A DNA stretch of 64,000 nucleotides from CAVZXS01 sp963779325 (GCA_963779325.1 CAVZXS010000037.1:610084-674083), one strand, 5' to 3'; shown: positions 8,879 to 19,033, counted from the stretch's first letter. The notes: a model not told the origin generated them from the letters alone. Numbers and translations: made by a program.

Positions 8879-9937
8879 ATGAAACAGATAGTCTTTGATT
8901 GTGAGCGAATGAAATACAGTAACACGGGTTTATATCATTATTGCCTCAATCTCGGGTTGCACCTACAGCAGCTTATGGATAATAAACCCGGGCAAATTTC
9001 TTTCTATACCCCTCCTGCGGTAAAACACTTATTCGGTAACCCTGAAAAGAATATTAGACAAAATTTTTTACACAAATTTTACATGCCCTCACTGAAAAAG
9101 TATGATATATGGCATGTTACCCACCAGGACAGTTCCTACCTTCCTGTTCGGAATCAAAAAATAAAAGTAGTGCTGACCATTCATGATTTAAATTTTTTGT
9201 ACGACCCCGGTAAATCGGATGCAAAAAAACAAAAATACCTGCGCCGCGTACAACTGCTGATTAACCGGGCCGATGCTATTGTCTGTATTTCGGAATATTG
9301 CCGGAAGGACGTATTGGCAAATTGTTATATAGGCAGCAAACCGCTGCATGTTATATATAACGGCACTAATACACTTATGGAGCCGTATCTGTTCAGGCAT
9401 TCTTATAAACCCGAAAAGCCATTTTTATTCAGCTTGGGCGTAATAACGCGAAAGAAAAATTTTCATACGCTTTTGCCTTTACTGCAAAACAATGAAATGG
9501 AACTGATCATTGCCGGCAGGAAGGACGATACAGATTATTTTAATTACATAAATAATATGGCCCGGGGAATGGGCGTGCAAAATAATTTCCGTATGCTTGG
9601 ACAGATATCCGAGAAAGAAAAAGCATGGTATTTAAAAAATTGTTACGCTTTTGCGCTTCCTTCCATTTCAGAAGGTTTTGGCGCCCCGGTAGCTGAGGCT
9701 ATGGCTTTTGGCAAACCGCTTTTTTTATCGGACAGAACTGCTTTACCCGAAATAGGAAGTAACGTGGCTTTTTATTTTCCCGATTTCAATGCCAAGCAGA
9801 TGCAAAATACTTTTTCAACGGGCATGAGAGATTACCGGGTTTTTAAAATGCACGATGCGATAAAAAAAAGAGGAACGGATTTTTGCTGGAACAAATCAGC
9901 CCGGGAGTATCTTGAGGTTTACAGGTCTTTATACTGA
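8879..9937 (+). CDS. Glycosyltransferase family 4 protein (paralogue of 7203-8273)
   Basis: This is a 352-residue GT-B enzyme. It aligns end to end with the product of the divergent gene at 7203-8273: both share the pattern MK-I--DC--M-Y---GLYHYC at the start, TIHDLN at about residue 100, RKKNFHTL-PLL near 195, and SEGFGAPVAEAMAFGKPLFL near 265, with roughly half the residues identical by eye. The E-x7-E donor-site motif is intact. It is cytosolic or peripheral membrane and probably adds a sugar to a lipid-linked or polysaccharide acceptor. The MsbA-like exporter gene follows 68 bases downstream on the same strand, which supports a cell-surface glycolipid role. The sugar specificity is unknown. 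Confidence 0.88.
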   Translation: MKQIVFDCERMKYSNTGLYHYCLNLGLHLQQLMDNKPGQISFYTPPAVKHLFGNPEKNIRQNFLHKFYMPSLKKYDIWHVTHQDSSYLPVRNQKIKVVLTIHDLNFLYDPGKSDAKKQKYLRRVQLLINRADAIVCISEYCRKDVLANCYIGSKPLHVIYNGTNTLMEPYLFRHSYKPEKPFLFSLGVITRKKNFHTLLPLLQNNEMELIIAGRKDDTDYFNYINNMARGMGVQNNFRMLGQISEKEKAWYLKNCYAFALPSISEGFGAPVAEAMAFGKPLFLSDRTALPEIGSNVAFYFPDFNAKQMQNTFSTGMRDYRVFKMHDAIKKRGTDFCWNKSAREYLEVYRSLY

Positions 9938-10005
9938 TTTAGTTTATAATAAAATATTTATAAAACATTTTATATCGCCTGCTAAATATGTATAAATAGT
10001 AACTG

Positions 10006-11853
10006 ATGAAAATATATCGTCGACTTCTTGCCTACGCTAAACCGTACCGCCGGTTTGTGATACCTTTTTTTGCCTTTACCATAGCAGGCGTATTTTTTAG
10101 TGTCTTTCAATTCACCCTCATCATTCCGTTAATGAACGTTCTTTTTAATGAAAGCACGGCGGCGGATATACAAAAATATTCCGTTGCTCCCGAGTTCAGT
10201 TTTACAGCCACATTTTTTAAAGATTTTTTTTACTACCAAGTATACCGCCTAAAACTGATAAACCCGGTATATGCCTTATATTTCATCGCCGCGGTTATTA
10301 TTCTTGCGGTTTTACTCACCAATCTTTTTCGCTACCTGGCACAGCGCAGTATGATAAGTGCCCGTACTTTTTTGGTTAAAAAATTACGCGAAGCCGTTTT
10401 TGAAAAAATCAATTACCTCCACATGGGTTATTTCACCAAAGAAAAAAAAGGTGATTTGCTTTCCAGGATGAACTCGGATGTTTTTGAAATAGAAGCCGTA
10501 GCTGCCAACTCGCTGGAAGTACTTTTTAAGGAGCCGTATATAATGATAGGATATTTTGTCGCACTATTCGCCATATCAGTAAAACTTACACTTTTTACTT
10601 TACTTATTATACCTATTTCGGCTCTGGGAATAGCGCTGGTTACAAAAAGATTGCGCAAGGAAGCTAAAGACATGCAGGCATCTATTGGCAGGTTGCTCAC
10701 TATTATAGACGAAACATTGATGGGTATGCGGATCATCCGCTCTTTTAATGCCACCGGTTTTGTTTTAAAAAGATTCAGGCAGGAAAATGATTTTTACAGG
10801 AAAGCCAGTTTGCAGGCATTTAAAAAAAGAGAAATGGCGCCCGCCTTCTCCGAAGCGGCGGGTGTTATAGTAGTAGCTTCTATATTAATATATGGGGGCA
10901 GTTTAATTTTAAAAAATACCGGTGCCAACTCCGCCGAATTGAAAGCGAGTGAGTTTATTGCGTTTATCGCCATTTTTTCGCAGGTAATACGACCGGCCAA
11001 AGCCATGGTAATAGCACTTGCCAATATACAACGCGGACAGGCTTCCGGTGAAAGGATACTGGAAATAATTGATACGCCTATTGAAGTAAAAGATCATCCC
11101 AATGCAATTGAATTGAAAGAATTCAATGATGAAATCGTATTTAATAATGTGGACTTTGGCTATTCCGATACACCGGTGCTGCAGGATATCAGTTTTAGTG
11201 TATCAAAAGGCAAGACGATTGCATTGGTTGGTCCGTCGGGAGTAGGCAAATCCACCATTGCAGATTTAATACCGCGTTTTTATGATGTAAAGTCCGGCAG
11301 CATAACTATTGACGGAAAAGATATACGGCAATATAAATTAGAATCGCTGCGAAGCCAAATGAGTTTTGTAACGCAGGATACCATATTATTTAACGATACA
11401 ATATTTAATAATATAGCGCTGGGCAAGCCGGATGCCAAGTTGGAAGATGTAATGCATGCAGCCAAAATTGCCAATGCGCATGATTTTATACTACATACAG
11501 AAGACGGATATGAAACCAATATAGGCGACCGGGGTATTCGTTTATCAGGCGGACAAAGGCAACGGATATGTATTGCCCGGGCCGTTTTTAAAAATCCTTC
11601 TATTTTAATTTTAGATGAAGCTACTTCGGCATTGGATACCGAATCGGAAAGATTGGTACAGGATGCATTAAGCAATTTGATGCAGGGCCGTACAACGATT
11701 GTAATAGCCCACCGCCTTAGCACTATACAACAGGCCGATGAAATAATAGTACTGCAGGATGGCAAAATTGCGGAACGGGGCAATCATTACGATCTTATAA
11801 ACCTGGAAACCGGTATCTATCAAAAATTAACACACATGCAAAAGATTGCCTGA
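10006..11853 (+). CDS. MsbA-like ABC exporter (fused permease and ATPase)
   Basis: This 615-residue half-transporter has an N-terminal six-helix ABC membrane domain (about residues 20-325) and a C-terminal nucleotide-binding domain. Walker A is GPSGVGKST near residue 409, the signature is LSGGQRQR near 514, Walker B is ILILDEATSALD near 533, and the H-loop is AHRLST. The coupling of a lipid-exporter type membrane domain with this ATPase matches the MsbA/LmrA group, which flips lipid A-core or other lipids across the inner membrane as a homodimer. It follows a glycosyltransferase gene, so export of a glycolipid is likely. Multidrug export is the alternative. It has an ATG start and normal family length. 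Confidence 0.9.
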   Translation: MKIYRRLLAYAKPYRRFVIPFFAFTIAGVFFSVFQFTLIIPLMNVLFNESTAADIQKYSVAPEFSFTATFFKDFFYYQVYRLKLINPVYALYFIAAVIILAVLLTNLFRYLAQRSMISARTFLVKKLREAVFEKINYLHMGYFTKEKKGDLLSRMNSDVFEIEAVAANSLEVLFKEPYIMIGYFVALFAISVKLTLFTLLIIPISALGIALVTKRLRKEAKDMQASIGRLLTIIDETLMGMRIIRSFNATGFVLKRFRQENDFYRKASLQAFKKREMAPAFSEAAGVIVVASILIYGGSLILKNTGANSAELKASEFIAFIAIFSQVIRPAKAMVIALANIQRGQASGERILEIIDTPIEVKDHPNAIELKEFNDEIVFNNVDFGYSDTPVLQDISFSVSKGKTIALVGPSGVGKSTIADLIPRFYDVKSGSITIDGKDIRQYKLESLRSQMSFVTQDTILFNDTIFNNIALGKPDAKLEDVMHAAKIANAHDFILHTEDGYETNIGDRGIRLSGGQRQRICIARAVFKNPSILILDEATSALDTESERLVQDALSNLMQGRTTIVIAHRLSTIQQADEIIVLQDGKIAERGNHYDLINLETGIYQKLTHMQKIA

Positions 11854-11979
11854 CAGAAGGAAGTTTTCCGCTTAATAATATATGTATTAACTTTCGTCAG
11901 ATAATCAGTAAAAGTTACATACAGCCTTTTTACTGATATATATTATATAACATATACAACTCACCGTCGGGTAATCACT

Positions 11980-12438
11980 ATGCAGGTCAACTGGATATGC
12001 AAATCGTTTAACGATTTAACATCACATGAACTTTACGCCATTCTTCAATTGAGAAACGAAGTATTTGTAGTGGAGCAAAACTGCCCGTACCAAGATGCGG
12101 ATAATAAGGATACTGGCGCCTTTCATTTTGCGGGATGGAGTGATAACAAGTTAATCGCTTATACAAGACTGCTGCCGTCGGGCTTATCTTTTCCGGATGC
12201 TTCGATAGGAAGGGTTGTAACATCGCCTGCTGCAAGAGGCGCGGGTATTGGAAGAGAGTTAATGCAAAGATCAATCGAGCAGCTATACACGCTTTTCGGC
12301 GTTGTACTTATAAAGATAGGAGCACAATTATATTTAAAAAAATTCTACGAATCGCTTGGCTTTATACAATCAAGCGAAATGTATTTGGAAGACGGTATAG
12401 AACATATTGAAATGATACTGGAGGCCCCGATCTCGTAA
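11980..12438 (+). CDS. ElaA-like GNAT N-acetyltransferase
   Basis: This 152-residue single-domain GNAT protein of the ElaA type has an N-terminal WICKSFNDLTSHELYAILQL followed by RNEVFVVEQNCPYQDADNKD, the ElaA hallmark. IGRVVTSPAARGAGIGRELM (about residues 73-92) is the acetyl-CoA binding loop (Q/R-x-x-G-x-G/A). It is a cytosolic acetyltransferase whose acceptor is unknown in this family. It stands alone between the ABC exporter and an outer-membrane protein gene. Length is normal and the start ATG is well placed. Confidence 0.88.
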   Translation: MQVNWICKSFNDLTSHELYAILQLRNEVFVVEQNCPYQDADNKDTGAFHFAGWSDNKLIAYTRLLPSGLSFPDASIGRVVTSPAARGAGIGRELMQRSIEQLYTLFGVVLIKIGAQLYLKKFYESLGFIQSSEMYLEDGIEHIEMILEAPIS

Positions 12439-12566
12439 AATTCCTCAGTATAAGGCCTGTGTTATCTACGATTATAGTAAAATTCTTTTATACTTTTCAT
12501 TGAGATATGCAGGATTTTATATTTTAGCGTAGTAAATCCAATAGAGAAAAACTAAAATCCATTTTT

Positions 12567-13541
12567 ATGAAAACAACTGTACCAAAAGTGCATGTATTAA
12601 CACTTGCCTTTCTGATTGTTTTATCCTCGACAAAATCTTTTTCACAATCCATTACTACCGGCGACGGAAGATTTGAACTTGGCCTTGGCCTTGGCCCGTC
12701 ATTTTTTCTCGGCGACTTAGGCGGCACGAAAGGTGTAGGAAAAACATTTGTAAAAGACCTTGATTTTCCCCTTACAAAATTCAGTAAAGGAATTTATTTT
12801 AACTATAACCCGGCTGAATGGCTTGGTTTCAGAGTAGCTTTAAATCATACCGTGCTTGAAGGTAACGATAACCAGGCGCCTAATGCAGGCGGTCCTGAAG
12901 TAGACAGGTTGAAACGTAACCTGAGTTTCAAAACCAATGTAGCCGAAGCTTATGTAGCAGCTGAAATTTATCCTACAGTCGCTTTAGAAAGATTTGACGG
13001 TTTACAGGGTAAATTAAGACCTTATGTAATTGGCGGTGTGGGTGCTTTTCGTTTTAACCCTAAAGCACAGGATGTAGATGGCAAATGGGTAGCATTGAAA
13101 CCCTTACGCCTGGAAGGACAGGGATTACCTCAGTACCCCGATAGAAAAGAATATAAACTTACCCAATTAGAAATACCGATTGGTTTTGGTTTCAAGTATT
13201 TTATTAAAGAAAACATGTATGTTGGTTTAGAAGTATTGCATCGTAAGTTATTTACCGACTATGTAGATGATGTAAGCCAAAAATATTATGTAGACCCGAT
13301 TCATTTCTCCAGCTATTTATCACCTGCAGATGAAGCAAGAGCCAGAAGATTATATTACAGAGGTACCTATGCAGGTACTCAAATTAATCCAAGCAGGATT
13401 CAAAACTCATTCTGGCGCGGCGACCCCAAAGAAAATGACGCTTTCTTTTCTACCATCCTGCGTTTCGGCTGGAGGTTGAACGGAAGTAATTCACCCAACG
13501 GTCGTGCATTACGCCAACTTAAATGCCCTGTATTTTATTAA
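12567..13541 (+). CDS. Outer-membrane beta-barrel protein (DUF6089-like)
   Basis: This 324-residue protein begins with a signal peptide (hydrophobic LTLAFLIVLSSTKSFSQ ending near residue 27). After it come alternating amphipathic strands such as FELGLGLGPSFFLGDLGG, FSKGIYFNYNPAEWLGFRVA and IPIGFGFKYFIKENMYVGLE, the pattern of a Bacteroidota outer-membrane beta barrel. The opening strand plus GDLGG resembles the DUF6089-type family. Its function is unknown; such proteins are structural or porin-like. It is probably monocistronic or shared with the small secreted protein gene 48 bases downstream. Confidence 0.75.
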   Translation: MKTTVPKVHVLTLAFLIVLSSTKSFSQSITTGDGRFELGLGLGPSFFLGDLGGTKGVGKTFVKDLDFPLTKFSKGIYFNYNPAEWLGFRVALNHTVLEGNDNQAPNAGGPEVDRLKRNLSFKTNVAEAYVAAEIYPTVALERFDGLQGKLRPYVIGGVGAFRFNPKAQDVDGKWVALKPLRLEGQGLPQYPDRKEYKLTQLEIPIGFGFKYFIKENMYVGLEVLHRKLFTDYVDDVSQKYYVDPIHFSSYLSPADEARARRLYYRGTYAGTQINPSRIQNSFWRGDPKENDAFFSTILRFGWRLNGSNSPNGRALRQLKCPVFY

Positions 13542-13589
13542 TACGTAATTCGCAACTATTTATATTAATCCGTACCCTACCCACCCGCT

Positions 13590-14009
13590 ATGAAACAAAA
13601 TAAATTGAAAACCGTAACAAAGCAATTTGCATGCGTTGCAGCAGCCTCATTATTATTAATGTCTGTATCTTTTGTTGCTAAAGCAAACAATTCGACCGGC
13701 ATTACTATAGAGGAAAAGAAAGAAGATGATAAAAAGAATAAGGCGAAGAAGAATGAGATAAGCAAAAGAAACAGTTCAGTAAAAATGTATCCGAACCTTG
13801 CTTCACGAACAATATATGTAAAGCTGAAAAAAAAGCAAACAAGAAATGCCGAGCTTTTTATTTTCGATGAACAGGGAAGTATGATACAGAATTATAAATT
13901 ATCGCCCCGTAAAAAAATAAAGCTGAAAGGTCTTAACAGAGGTACCTATACCTACAGCGTATTTAGCGGCGATGAGTTGACTGCGTCCGGTCACCTGGAA
14001 GTAAAGTAA
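13590..14009 (+). CDS. Secreted protein with a sorting-domain-like C-terminus
   Basis: This 139-residue protein has an N-terminal signal peptide (ACVAAASLLLMSVSFVAKA, cleavage near residue 33) and a short Lys/Glu-rich linker. The C-terminal segment of about 75 residues starts MYPNLASRTIYVKLKKK and ends TYTYSVFSGDELTASGHLEV. Its layout (YPN, then an IYD-like strand, a G-Y turn and a final VxG-x-L strand) resembles the T9SS type A sorting domain, but the protein has almost no cargo in front of it. It may be a periplasmic or surface beta-sandwich protein. The function is unknown. Confidence 0.6.
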   Translation: MKQNKLKTVTKQFACVAAASLLLMSVSFVAKANNSTGITIEEKKEDDKKNKAKKNEISKRNSSVKMYPNLASRTIYVKLKKKQTRNAELFIFDEQGSMIQNYKLSPRKKIKLKGLNRGTYTYSVFSGDELTASGHLEVK

Positions 14010-14575
14010 AGTAAAGCAGAAACAAAAAGCAAAGAAGTTCTTTTTTTTATAAAATATTAAACGCTGTTCCGATACACAGCGGGGAGCTTAATGAAATTCA
14101 ATACCTGGTTGAATAAACCTGATCCGTTCTCTATTGGTACCCTCATATGTAAAGAAATTTTATTAATTACTCCCTGCTTTTATTGGACAATTGGCGCAAA
14201 TGCAGTTCTTTTAATTCCCATAACTAAGAACCCGTAATGGCAGGAAGATTGTTTAAATCCCGTATCCGAAACAGACCGTCCTAAACCGTCTTACTTCAGA
14301 AAAGATTTTCTCAATGACTTCCTGCCGCTACTACGGGATAATCACCCCCTCCCTTCTCTCTTTCTCTTATAACTAATCGCTTAAATAGCTGACATGTAAT
14401 AAAATGTGCTAAAGAAGTTTATAACATTTTGAACCTGTGATTTTTCTGTTTGAAAAAGGAATTCTACATTAGCATTACTAAATGATTCATTTTGAGACCA
14501 ATTACTATGAATTATAAAGTGGCGAATGCCGAAAAGCCTTACGAGTAGGCCCAACCAAACCAAAAATCAACAATT
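14010..14575. other. Intergenic region without recognised gene
   Basis: These 566 bases lie between the small secreted protein gene and the Yip1-family gene. I found no convincing coding frame, tRNA or strong terminator. A short minus-strand frame at 14381-14563 has no family resemblance. The right end presumably holds the promoter of the Yip1 gene. Confidence 0.35.
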
Positions 14576-15199
14576 ATGAACTTAATTGAAAGAGCTAAAA
14601 ACATTTTGACTGTCCCTCAAAAAGAATGGGATGTTGTAAATGGCGAAAATGCTGATATCCCCGGCATTATTACAGGTTATGTTCTTCCTTTGGCCGGTGC
14701 TGCCGCTGCTGCTGCTTTTATCGGCTTTGGATTAATCGGTTTTAATTATGGATTTGGAATACGTATAAAAGGTATTGATTGGGGTATCTACCAGGCAATA
14801 ACTGTTCTTGCAGGTGCTCTGCTGGGCGTTTTCATCAGCGCATTTGTTATTGATGCGCTGGCCCCAAGTTTTGGATCAGAGAAAAATTTAGGAAAATCTA
14901 TACAACTTGTATCCTATTCATACACACCCTTTTGGCTTGGTGGTTTGTTTGCTATCATTCCTTCTCTGGCTATAATTGGCAGCCTTGCGGGTCTTTATGG
15001 TTTATATTTATTGTATATTGGTTTACCTAAACTAAAGAAAACACCTCCTGACAAGCATGTAGGTTATTTTGTAGTTTCACTCATTGTAATGATTCTTGTG
15101 TCTGTTGTTATTGGGCTTATTCTTAGCAGGATACTAATGTCCGTATTTGGACTGTCATACGGATCAATCGGAGCAGGCGATATTAAACTTAATTTATAA
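14576..15199 (+). CDS. Yip1 family integral membrane protein
   Basis: This 207-residue protein opens with MNLIERAKNILTVPQKEWDV, the usual start of bacterial YIP1-domain proteins (a short amphipathic helix followed by P-x-x-W). Four or five hydrophobic helices follow: around residues 33-55, 72-100, 118-145 and 160-190. Family members sit in the inner membrane and their bacterial function is not established. It is a single gene ending in a strong bidirectional terminator shared with the convergent uvrA. It has an ATG start. Confidence 0.8.
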   Translation: MNLIERAKNILTVPQKEWDVVNGENADIPGIITGYVLPLAGAAAAAAFIGFGLIGFNYGFGIRIKGIDWGIYQAITVLAGALLGVFISAFVIDALAPSFGSEKNLGKSIQLVSYSYTPFWLGGLFAIIPSLAIIGSLAGLYGLYLLYIGLPKLKKTPPDKHVGYFVVSLIVMILVSVVIGLILSRILMSVFGLSYGSIGAGDIKLNL

Positions 15200-15212
15200 A
15201 TACTGTATTCAT

Positions 15213-15252
15213 AAAAAAGCGACCGGGCATTATTAAGAACCGGTCGCTTTTT
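15213..15252. terminator. Bidirectional terminator between yip1 and uvrA
   Basis: AAAAAAGCGACCGG pairs with CCGGTCGCTTTTT around a 13-base loop. A-runs and T-runs flank the stem on both strands, so it can stop transcription from both convergent genes. Confidence 0.88.
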
Positions 15253-15255
15253 ACT

Positions 15256-18159
15256 TCATCGCAATTCCTCAGCCAAAAACTTAGCTGTATAACTTTGCTT
15301 ACAACTCAGCATTTCTTCAGGCGTACCTTCAAATAATATTTGCCCGCCGCCATCACCTCCTTCAGGCCCTATATCAATTATATGATCGGCAACTTTTACT
15401 ACATCCATATTATGTTCTATTACCAAAACGGTATTGCCCCTGTCCGCCAATTTATTTAATACCTGCAACAAGTGTTGTATATCTTCAAAATGCAAACCTG
15501 TAGTTGGCTCATCTAAAATATAAAAAGTTTTACCCGTATCTTTTTTCCCCAACTCGGTACTTAATTTAACCCGCTGGGCCTCACCACCACTGAGTGTTAC
15601 CGCCGATTGGCCGAGTGTGATATATCCCAATCCCACTTCATCCAATACTTTTATTTTACGATAGATGTATGGTACGTTCTGAAAAAACTCAATGGCGTCT
15701 TCCACCGTCATATCCAAAACATCGCTGATACTTTTTCCTTTGTATCGTATCTCCAATGTTTCCCTGTTATATCTTTTACCGTTACATTTTTCGCAATGCA
15801 CATACACATCGGGTAAAAAATTCATTTCAATAACCCGCATACCGCCACCCTCGCATACATCGCACCTGCCGTTTTTTACATTAAAAGAAAAACGACCCGC
15901 CGTATAACCTCTTATCTTGGCTTCGGGCAGTGAAGCGAACAGTGTTCTGATATCGGTAAAAAATCCGCAGTAAGTTGCCGGGTTGCTACGCGGTGTGCGG
16001 CCAATGGGGCTTTGGTCTATCTCTATCACTTTATCAATATGCTCAAGACCTTTTACACTTTTGTACTGCAGCGGATTTTGTTTGGAACCGAAAGCATGTT
16101 TGCTGAGCAGCGGGTAAAGCGTTTCATTTATCAAAGTAGATTTACCGCTGCCGCTTACACCGCTTACTACTATTAATTTACCCAACGGAAATTTTACATT
16201 TACATCCTGTAAATTATTTCCTGCGGCGCCTTTCAATTCTATAAATTTTCCGTTGCCTTTTCTTCTTTCTTTCGGCACGGCAATTTTAGCAACACCGTTC
16301 AGGTAAGAAGAAGTGAGTGTATCTAACTTTAAAAACTCAGCAGGTGTCCCCTGTGCTACGATGCGACCACCGTGAAAACCCGCCTTGGGACCTATATCAA
16401 TAATATGATCAGCATGCATCATAATATCTTTATCATGCTCTACCACCAACACACTGTTGCCGATGTTTCGTAAATTTTTCAATGCTTCTATCAATCGGTG
16501 ATTATCTCTTTGATGCAATCCAATACTCGGTTCATCCAAAATATAAGTAATGCCCTGCAGTTGAGAACCTATTTGCGTTGCCAATCTTATCCGTTGGCTT
16601 TCGCCGCCGCTGAGTGTGCGGCTGGGTCGGTTCAATGATAAATAAGTTAATCCCACATTCATTAAAAACTGTAACCGCTCCCTGATCTCTTTTAAAATAT
16701 CCTTGGCAATAATATTTTGCTTATCGGCCAATCGCAATTCAATACCGTCGAACCAGGCGGCAAGGTTATCAAGATTCAGGTTACTTAATTCAGCGATATT
16801 CCTTTTATCAACTTTAAACCAAAGGCTTTCTTTTTTTAATCTATTGCCGTTGCAAGATGTGCAGGCTTTCAGCTCCATAAATTTTTCTACCCATTCTCTT
16901 AATGCTTCGCTTGTGTTCACGGCGCTGAACCATCTGCGCAGCATATTAACCACACCTTCATATTCGTCGCCCGGTGCATATTCAGTATTTGTTTCATTAT
17001 TGGCTGTAGAAAAATTTTCGCCAAAATCATCGCCGACTATATCATTTTCTTCAGGTGCTTCTTTCCCATATAAAACAAGATTCAATACTTTTTCAGGTAA
17101 ATCTTTTACCGGTTTATCCAAACTGAATTTATATTTCCTCGCCAATTGCTGCACCAGCTTAAAAACATAAGCTTCTCTTTCTTCGCCAAGCGGCGCAATG
17201 GCTCCGTCTTTTATACTTAAGCTTCGGTCCGGAATTACCGCATTCATATCTATTTGATAAACTGTACCCAATCCTTTACAAGTTTGACATGCGCCATAAG
17301 GACTGTTAAATGAAAAACTATTGGGAGAAGGTTCTTCGTAACTGATACCGGTCTCCTCACACATGAGTTGCCTGGAATAAGAACTGTTCTTTCCTCCTTC
17401 TATTTCAATAAACATTAAATCTTTACCGATAGTGAGGCATTGATTTACACTTTGACTGATTCGGGCTTTAAACTCATCATCCACTTTCATCCTGTCCACC
17501 ACTACTTCTATATCATGTATTTTATAACGATCCAACTGCATCTTGGGCGATATATCTTTTATCTCGCCGTCTATTCTCACTTTTAAAAATCCTTTCTTCC
17601 TTATTTCTTCAAACAGTTCGCGGTAATGCCCTTTACGACCGCGAACTAACGGCGCCAGCAAAATGATTTTTTTATTTTTATACTTTGAAAATATATTGTA
17701 AACAATTTCTTCTTCGCTCCACTTCACCATTCGCTTGCCGGTATTATAACTGTAGGCCTCTCCTATTCTTGCAAAAAGTAAACGCAAAAAGTCATACACT
17801 TCCGTTACCGTACCTACTGTACTTCGCGGATTTTTATTGGTTGTTTTTTGCTCAATGGAAATAACAGGTGAAAGACCGGTTATTTTATCTACATCGGGCC
17901 GTTCCATGTCGCCCATAAACTGGCGTGCATAAGCGCCGAAAGTTTCCATGTAGCGGCGCTGCCCCTCTGCGTAAATAGTATCAAAAGCCAATGATGATTT
18001 GCCGCTGCCGCTGATACCGGTAATAACAACTAATTTATTTTTGGGAATAGCAATATCAATATTCTTTAAATTATGTACCCTGGCGCCAAATACTTCTATT
18101 ACATCTGTGTCATCTGCAATCAGTTCATTTTCTTCGGTCGGTCCGTTCTTTTTTCTCAT
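15256..18159 (-). CDS. uvrA: Excinuclease ABC subunit A
   Basis: This 967-residue UvrA, slightly longer than the E. coli protein, is the DNA-damage recognition subunit of nucleotide excision repair. It has two ABC ATPase modules. Walker A of the first is GISGSGKSSLAFDTIYAEGQ near residue 48; Walker A of the second is GVSGSGKSTLINETL near 660. Signatures are LSGGESQRIRLATQIG and LSGGEAQRVKLSTELG. The zinc modules are visible as C-x2-C pairs (CQTCKGLG; CTSCNGNR; CDVCEGGG with CEKCNGKR). An acidic insert near residues 375-395 (EENDIVGDDFGENFS) lies in the region where Bacteroidota UvrA proteins vary. It is transcribed alone and ends at the terminator shared with yip1. Confidence 0.97.
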   Translation of the reverse strand: MRKKNGPTEENELIADDTDVIEVFGARVHNLKNIDIAIPKNKLVVITGISGSGKSSLAFDTIYAEGQRRYMETFGAYARQFMGDMERPDVDKITGLSPVISIEQKTTNKNPRSTVGTVTEVYDFLRLLFARIGEAYSYNTGKRMVKWSEEEIVYNIFSKYKNKKIILLAPLVRGRKGHYRELFEEIRKKGFLKVRIDGEIKDISPKMQLDRYKIHDIEVVVDRMKVDDEFKARISQSVNQCLTIGKDLMFIEIEGGKNSSYSRQLMCEETGISYEEPSPNSFSFNSPYGACQTCKGLGTVYQIDMNAVIPDRSLSIKDGAIAPLGEEREAYVFKLVQQLARKYKFSLDKPVKDLPEKVLNLVLYGKEAPEENDIVGDDFGENFSTANNETNTEYAPGDEYEGVVNMLRRWFSAVNTSEALREWVEKFMELKACTSCNGNRLKKESLWFKVDKRNIAELSNLNLDNLAAWFDGIELRLADKQNIIAKDILKEIRERLQFLMNVGLTYLSLNRPSRTLSGGESQRIRLATQIGSQLQGITYILDEPSIGLHQRDNHRLIEALKNLRNIGNSVLVVEHDKDIMMHADHIIDIGPKAGFHGGRIVAQGTPAEFLKLDTLTSSYLNGVAKIAVPKERRKGNGKFIELKGAAGNNLQDVNVKFPLGKLIVVSGVSGSGKSTLINETLYPLLSKHAFGSKQNPLQYKSVKGLEHIDKVIEIDQSPIGRTPRSNPATYCGFFTDIRTLFASLPEAKIRGYTAGRFSFNVKNGRCDVCEGGGMRVIEMNFLPDVYVHCEKCNGKRYNRETLEIRYKGKSISDVLDMTVEDAIEFFQNVPYIYRKIKVLDEVGLGYITLGQSAVTLSGGEAQRVKLSTELGKKDTGKTFYILDEPTTGLHFEDIQHLLQVLNKLADRGNTVLVIEHNMDVVKVADHIIDIGPEGGDGGGQILFEGTPEEMLSCKQSYTAKFLAEELR

Positions 18160-18370
18160 AAATATCTGTTAGCAACAAAAATAAGATACTGAGGCCGTAT
18201 AAATCCATTCGGTTTAAAACCCGCCGAAATGGTTTAAAAAGAAGCCTTTTCGGCTAAAAATAATATTTTTTGTTGACTGTTATCAATTGATTTTCAGCTT
18301 TAAACAAATAAATCAACTCATCATGGCATGTTATTTGGTTAATGGGACATAACTTAAAAAATCAACCGTT

Positions 18371-19033
18371 ATGAAACAACTATTATTATTTACCGCAGCT
18401 TTTGTTTTACTGCTTGGCAGTTGCGGACCAATGAACAAAACAAAGAAAGGAGCCATTATAGGTACCGCAGGCGGTGCGGCAATAGGCGGCGTTATCGGCA
18501 GAGCATCGGGTAATACCGCACTGGGTGTTATCATTGGCGGTGCGGTAGGCGGTACGGCAGGTGTATTAATTGGTAAAAAGATGGATAAGCAAGCTGAAGA
18601 AATTAAAAAAGAAGTACCCGGCGCAAAAGTAGAACGTGTAGGCGAGGGAATTGTAGTTGAATTTACCAGCAAAATTCTTTTTGGATTCGACCGTTCGGAT
18701 CTTATGAGTGAAGCTGAGACAAATCTCAACAACCTGATTACGGTACTCAATAAGTATCCTGATACAAATATTGAAATACAGGGACATACCGACAATAAAG
18801 GAACGGATGAGTACAATATGAGTTTAGCCGAAAAAAGAGCCGGAACGGTAGCTGCTTTTCTCAAAAGTCACGGTATAAAATCTTCACGCATTTCCCTGAA
18901 ACCCTTTGGCGAAACTGCGCCCAAATACACCAATGAAACGGAAGACGGACGTGCACAGAACCGTCGGGTTGATTTCCTTATCACCGCAAATGAAAAGATG
19001 AAAGCGGATGCCCGTAAAGAAACAACAAATTAA
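18371..19033 (+). CDS. OmpA family lipoprotein with glycine-zipper domain
   Basis: This is a 220-residue outer-membrane lipoprotein. The signal LLLFTAAFVLLLGSC ends in a lipobox with Cys at about residue 19. A Gly-rich segment (GAIIGTAGGAAIGGVIGR and onward to residue 70) is a YMGG/glycine-zipper motif that usually inserts in membrane. The C-terminal OmpA domain (about residues 90-210) contains IEIQGHTDNKGTDEYNMSLA and GRAQNRRVDF, the peptidoglycan-binding loop residues D and R. It anchors the outer membrane to peptidoglycan. It lies just upstream of an outer-membrane beta-barrel gene (55 bases), probably one unit. Confidence 0.9.
   Translation: MKQLLLFTAAFVLLLGSCGPMNKTKKGAIIGTAGGAAIGGVIGRASGNTALGVIIGGAVGGTAGVLIGKKMDKQAEEIKKEVPGAKVERVGEGIVVEFTSKILFGFDRSDLMSEAETNLNNLITVLNKYPDTNIEIQGHTDNKGTDEYNMSLAEKRAGTVAAFLKSHGIKSSRISLKPFGETAPKYTNETEDGRAQNRRVDFLITANEKMKADARKETTN

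Noticed and set aside
16703..17170. A 155-residue plus-strand open frame
   Set aside because: Antisense shadow inside uvrA.
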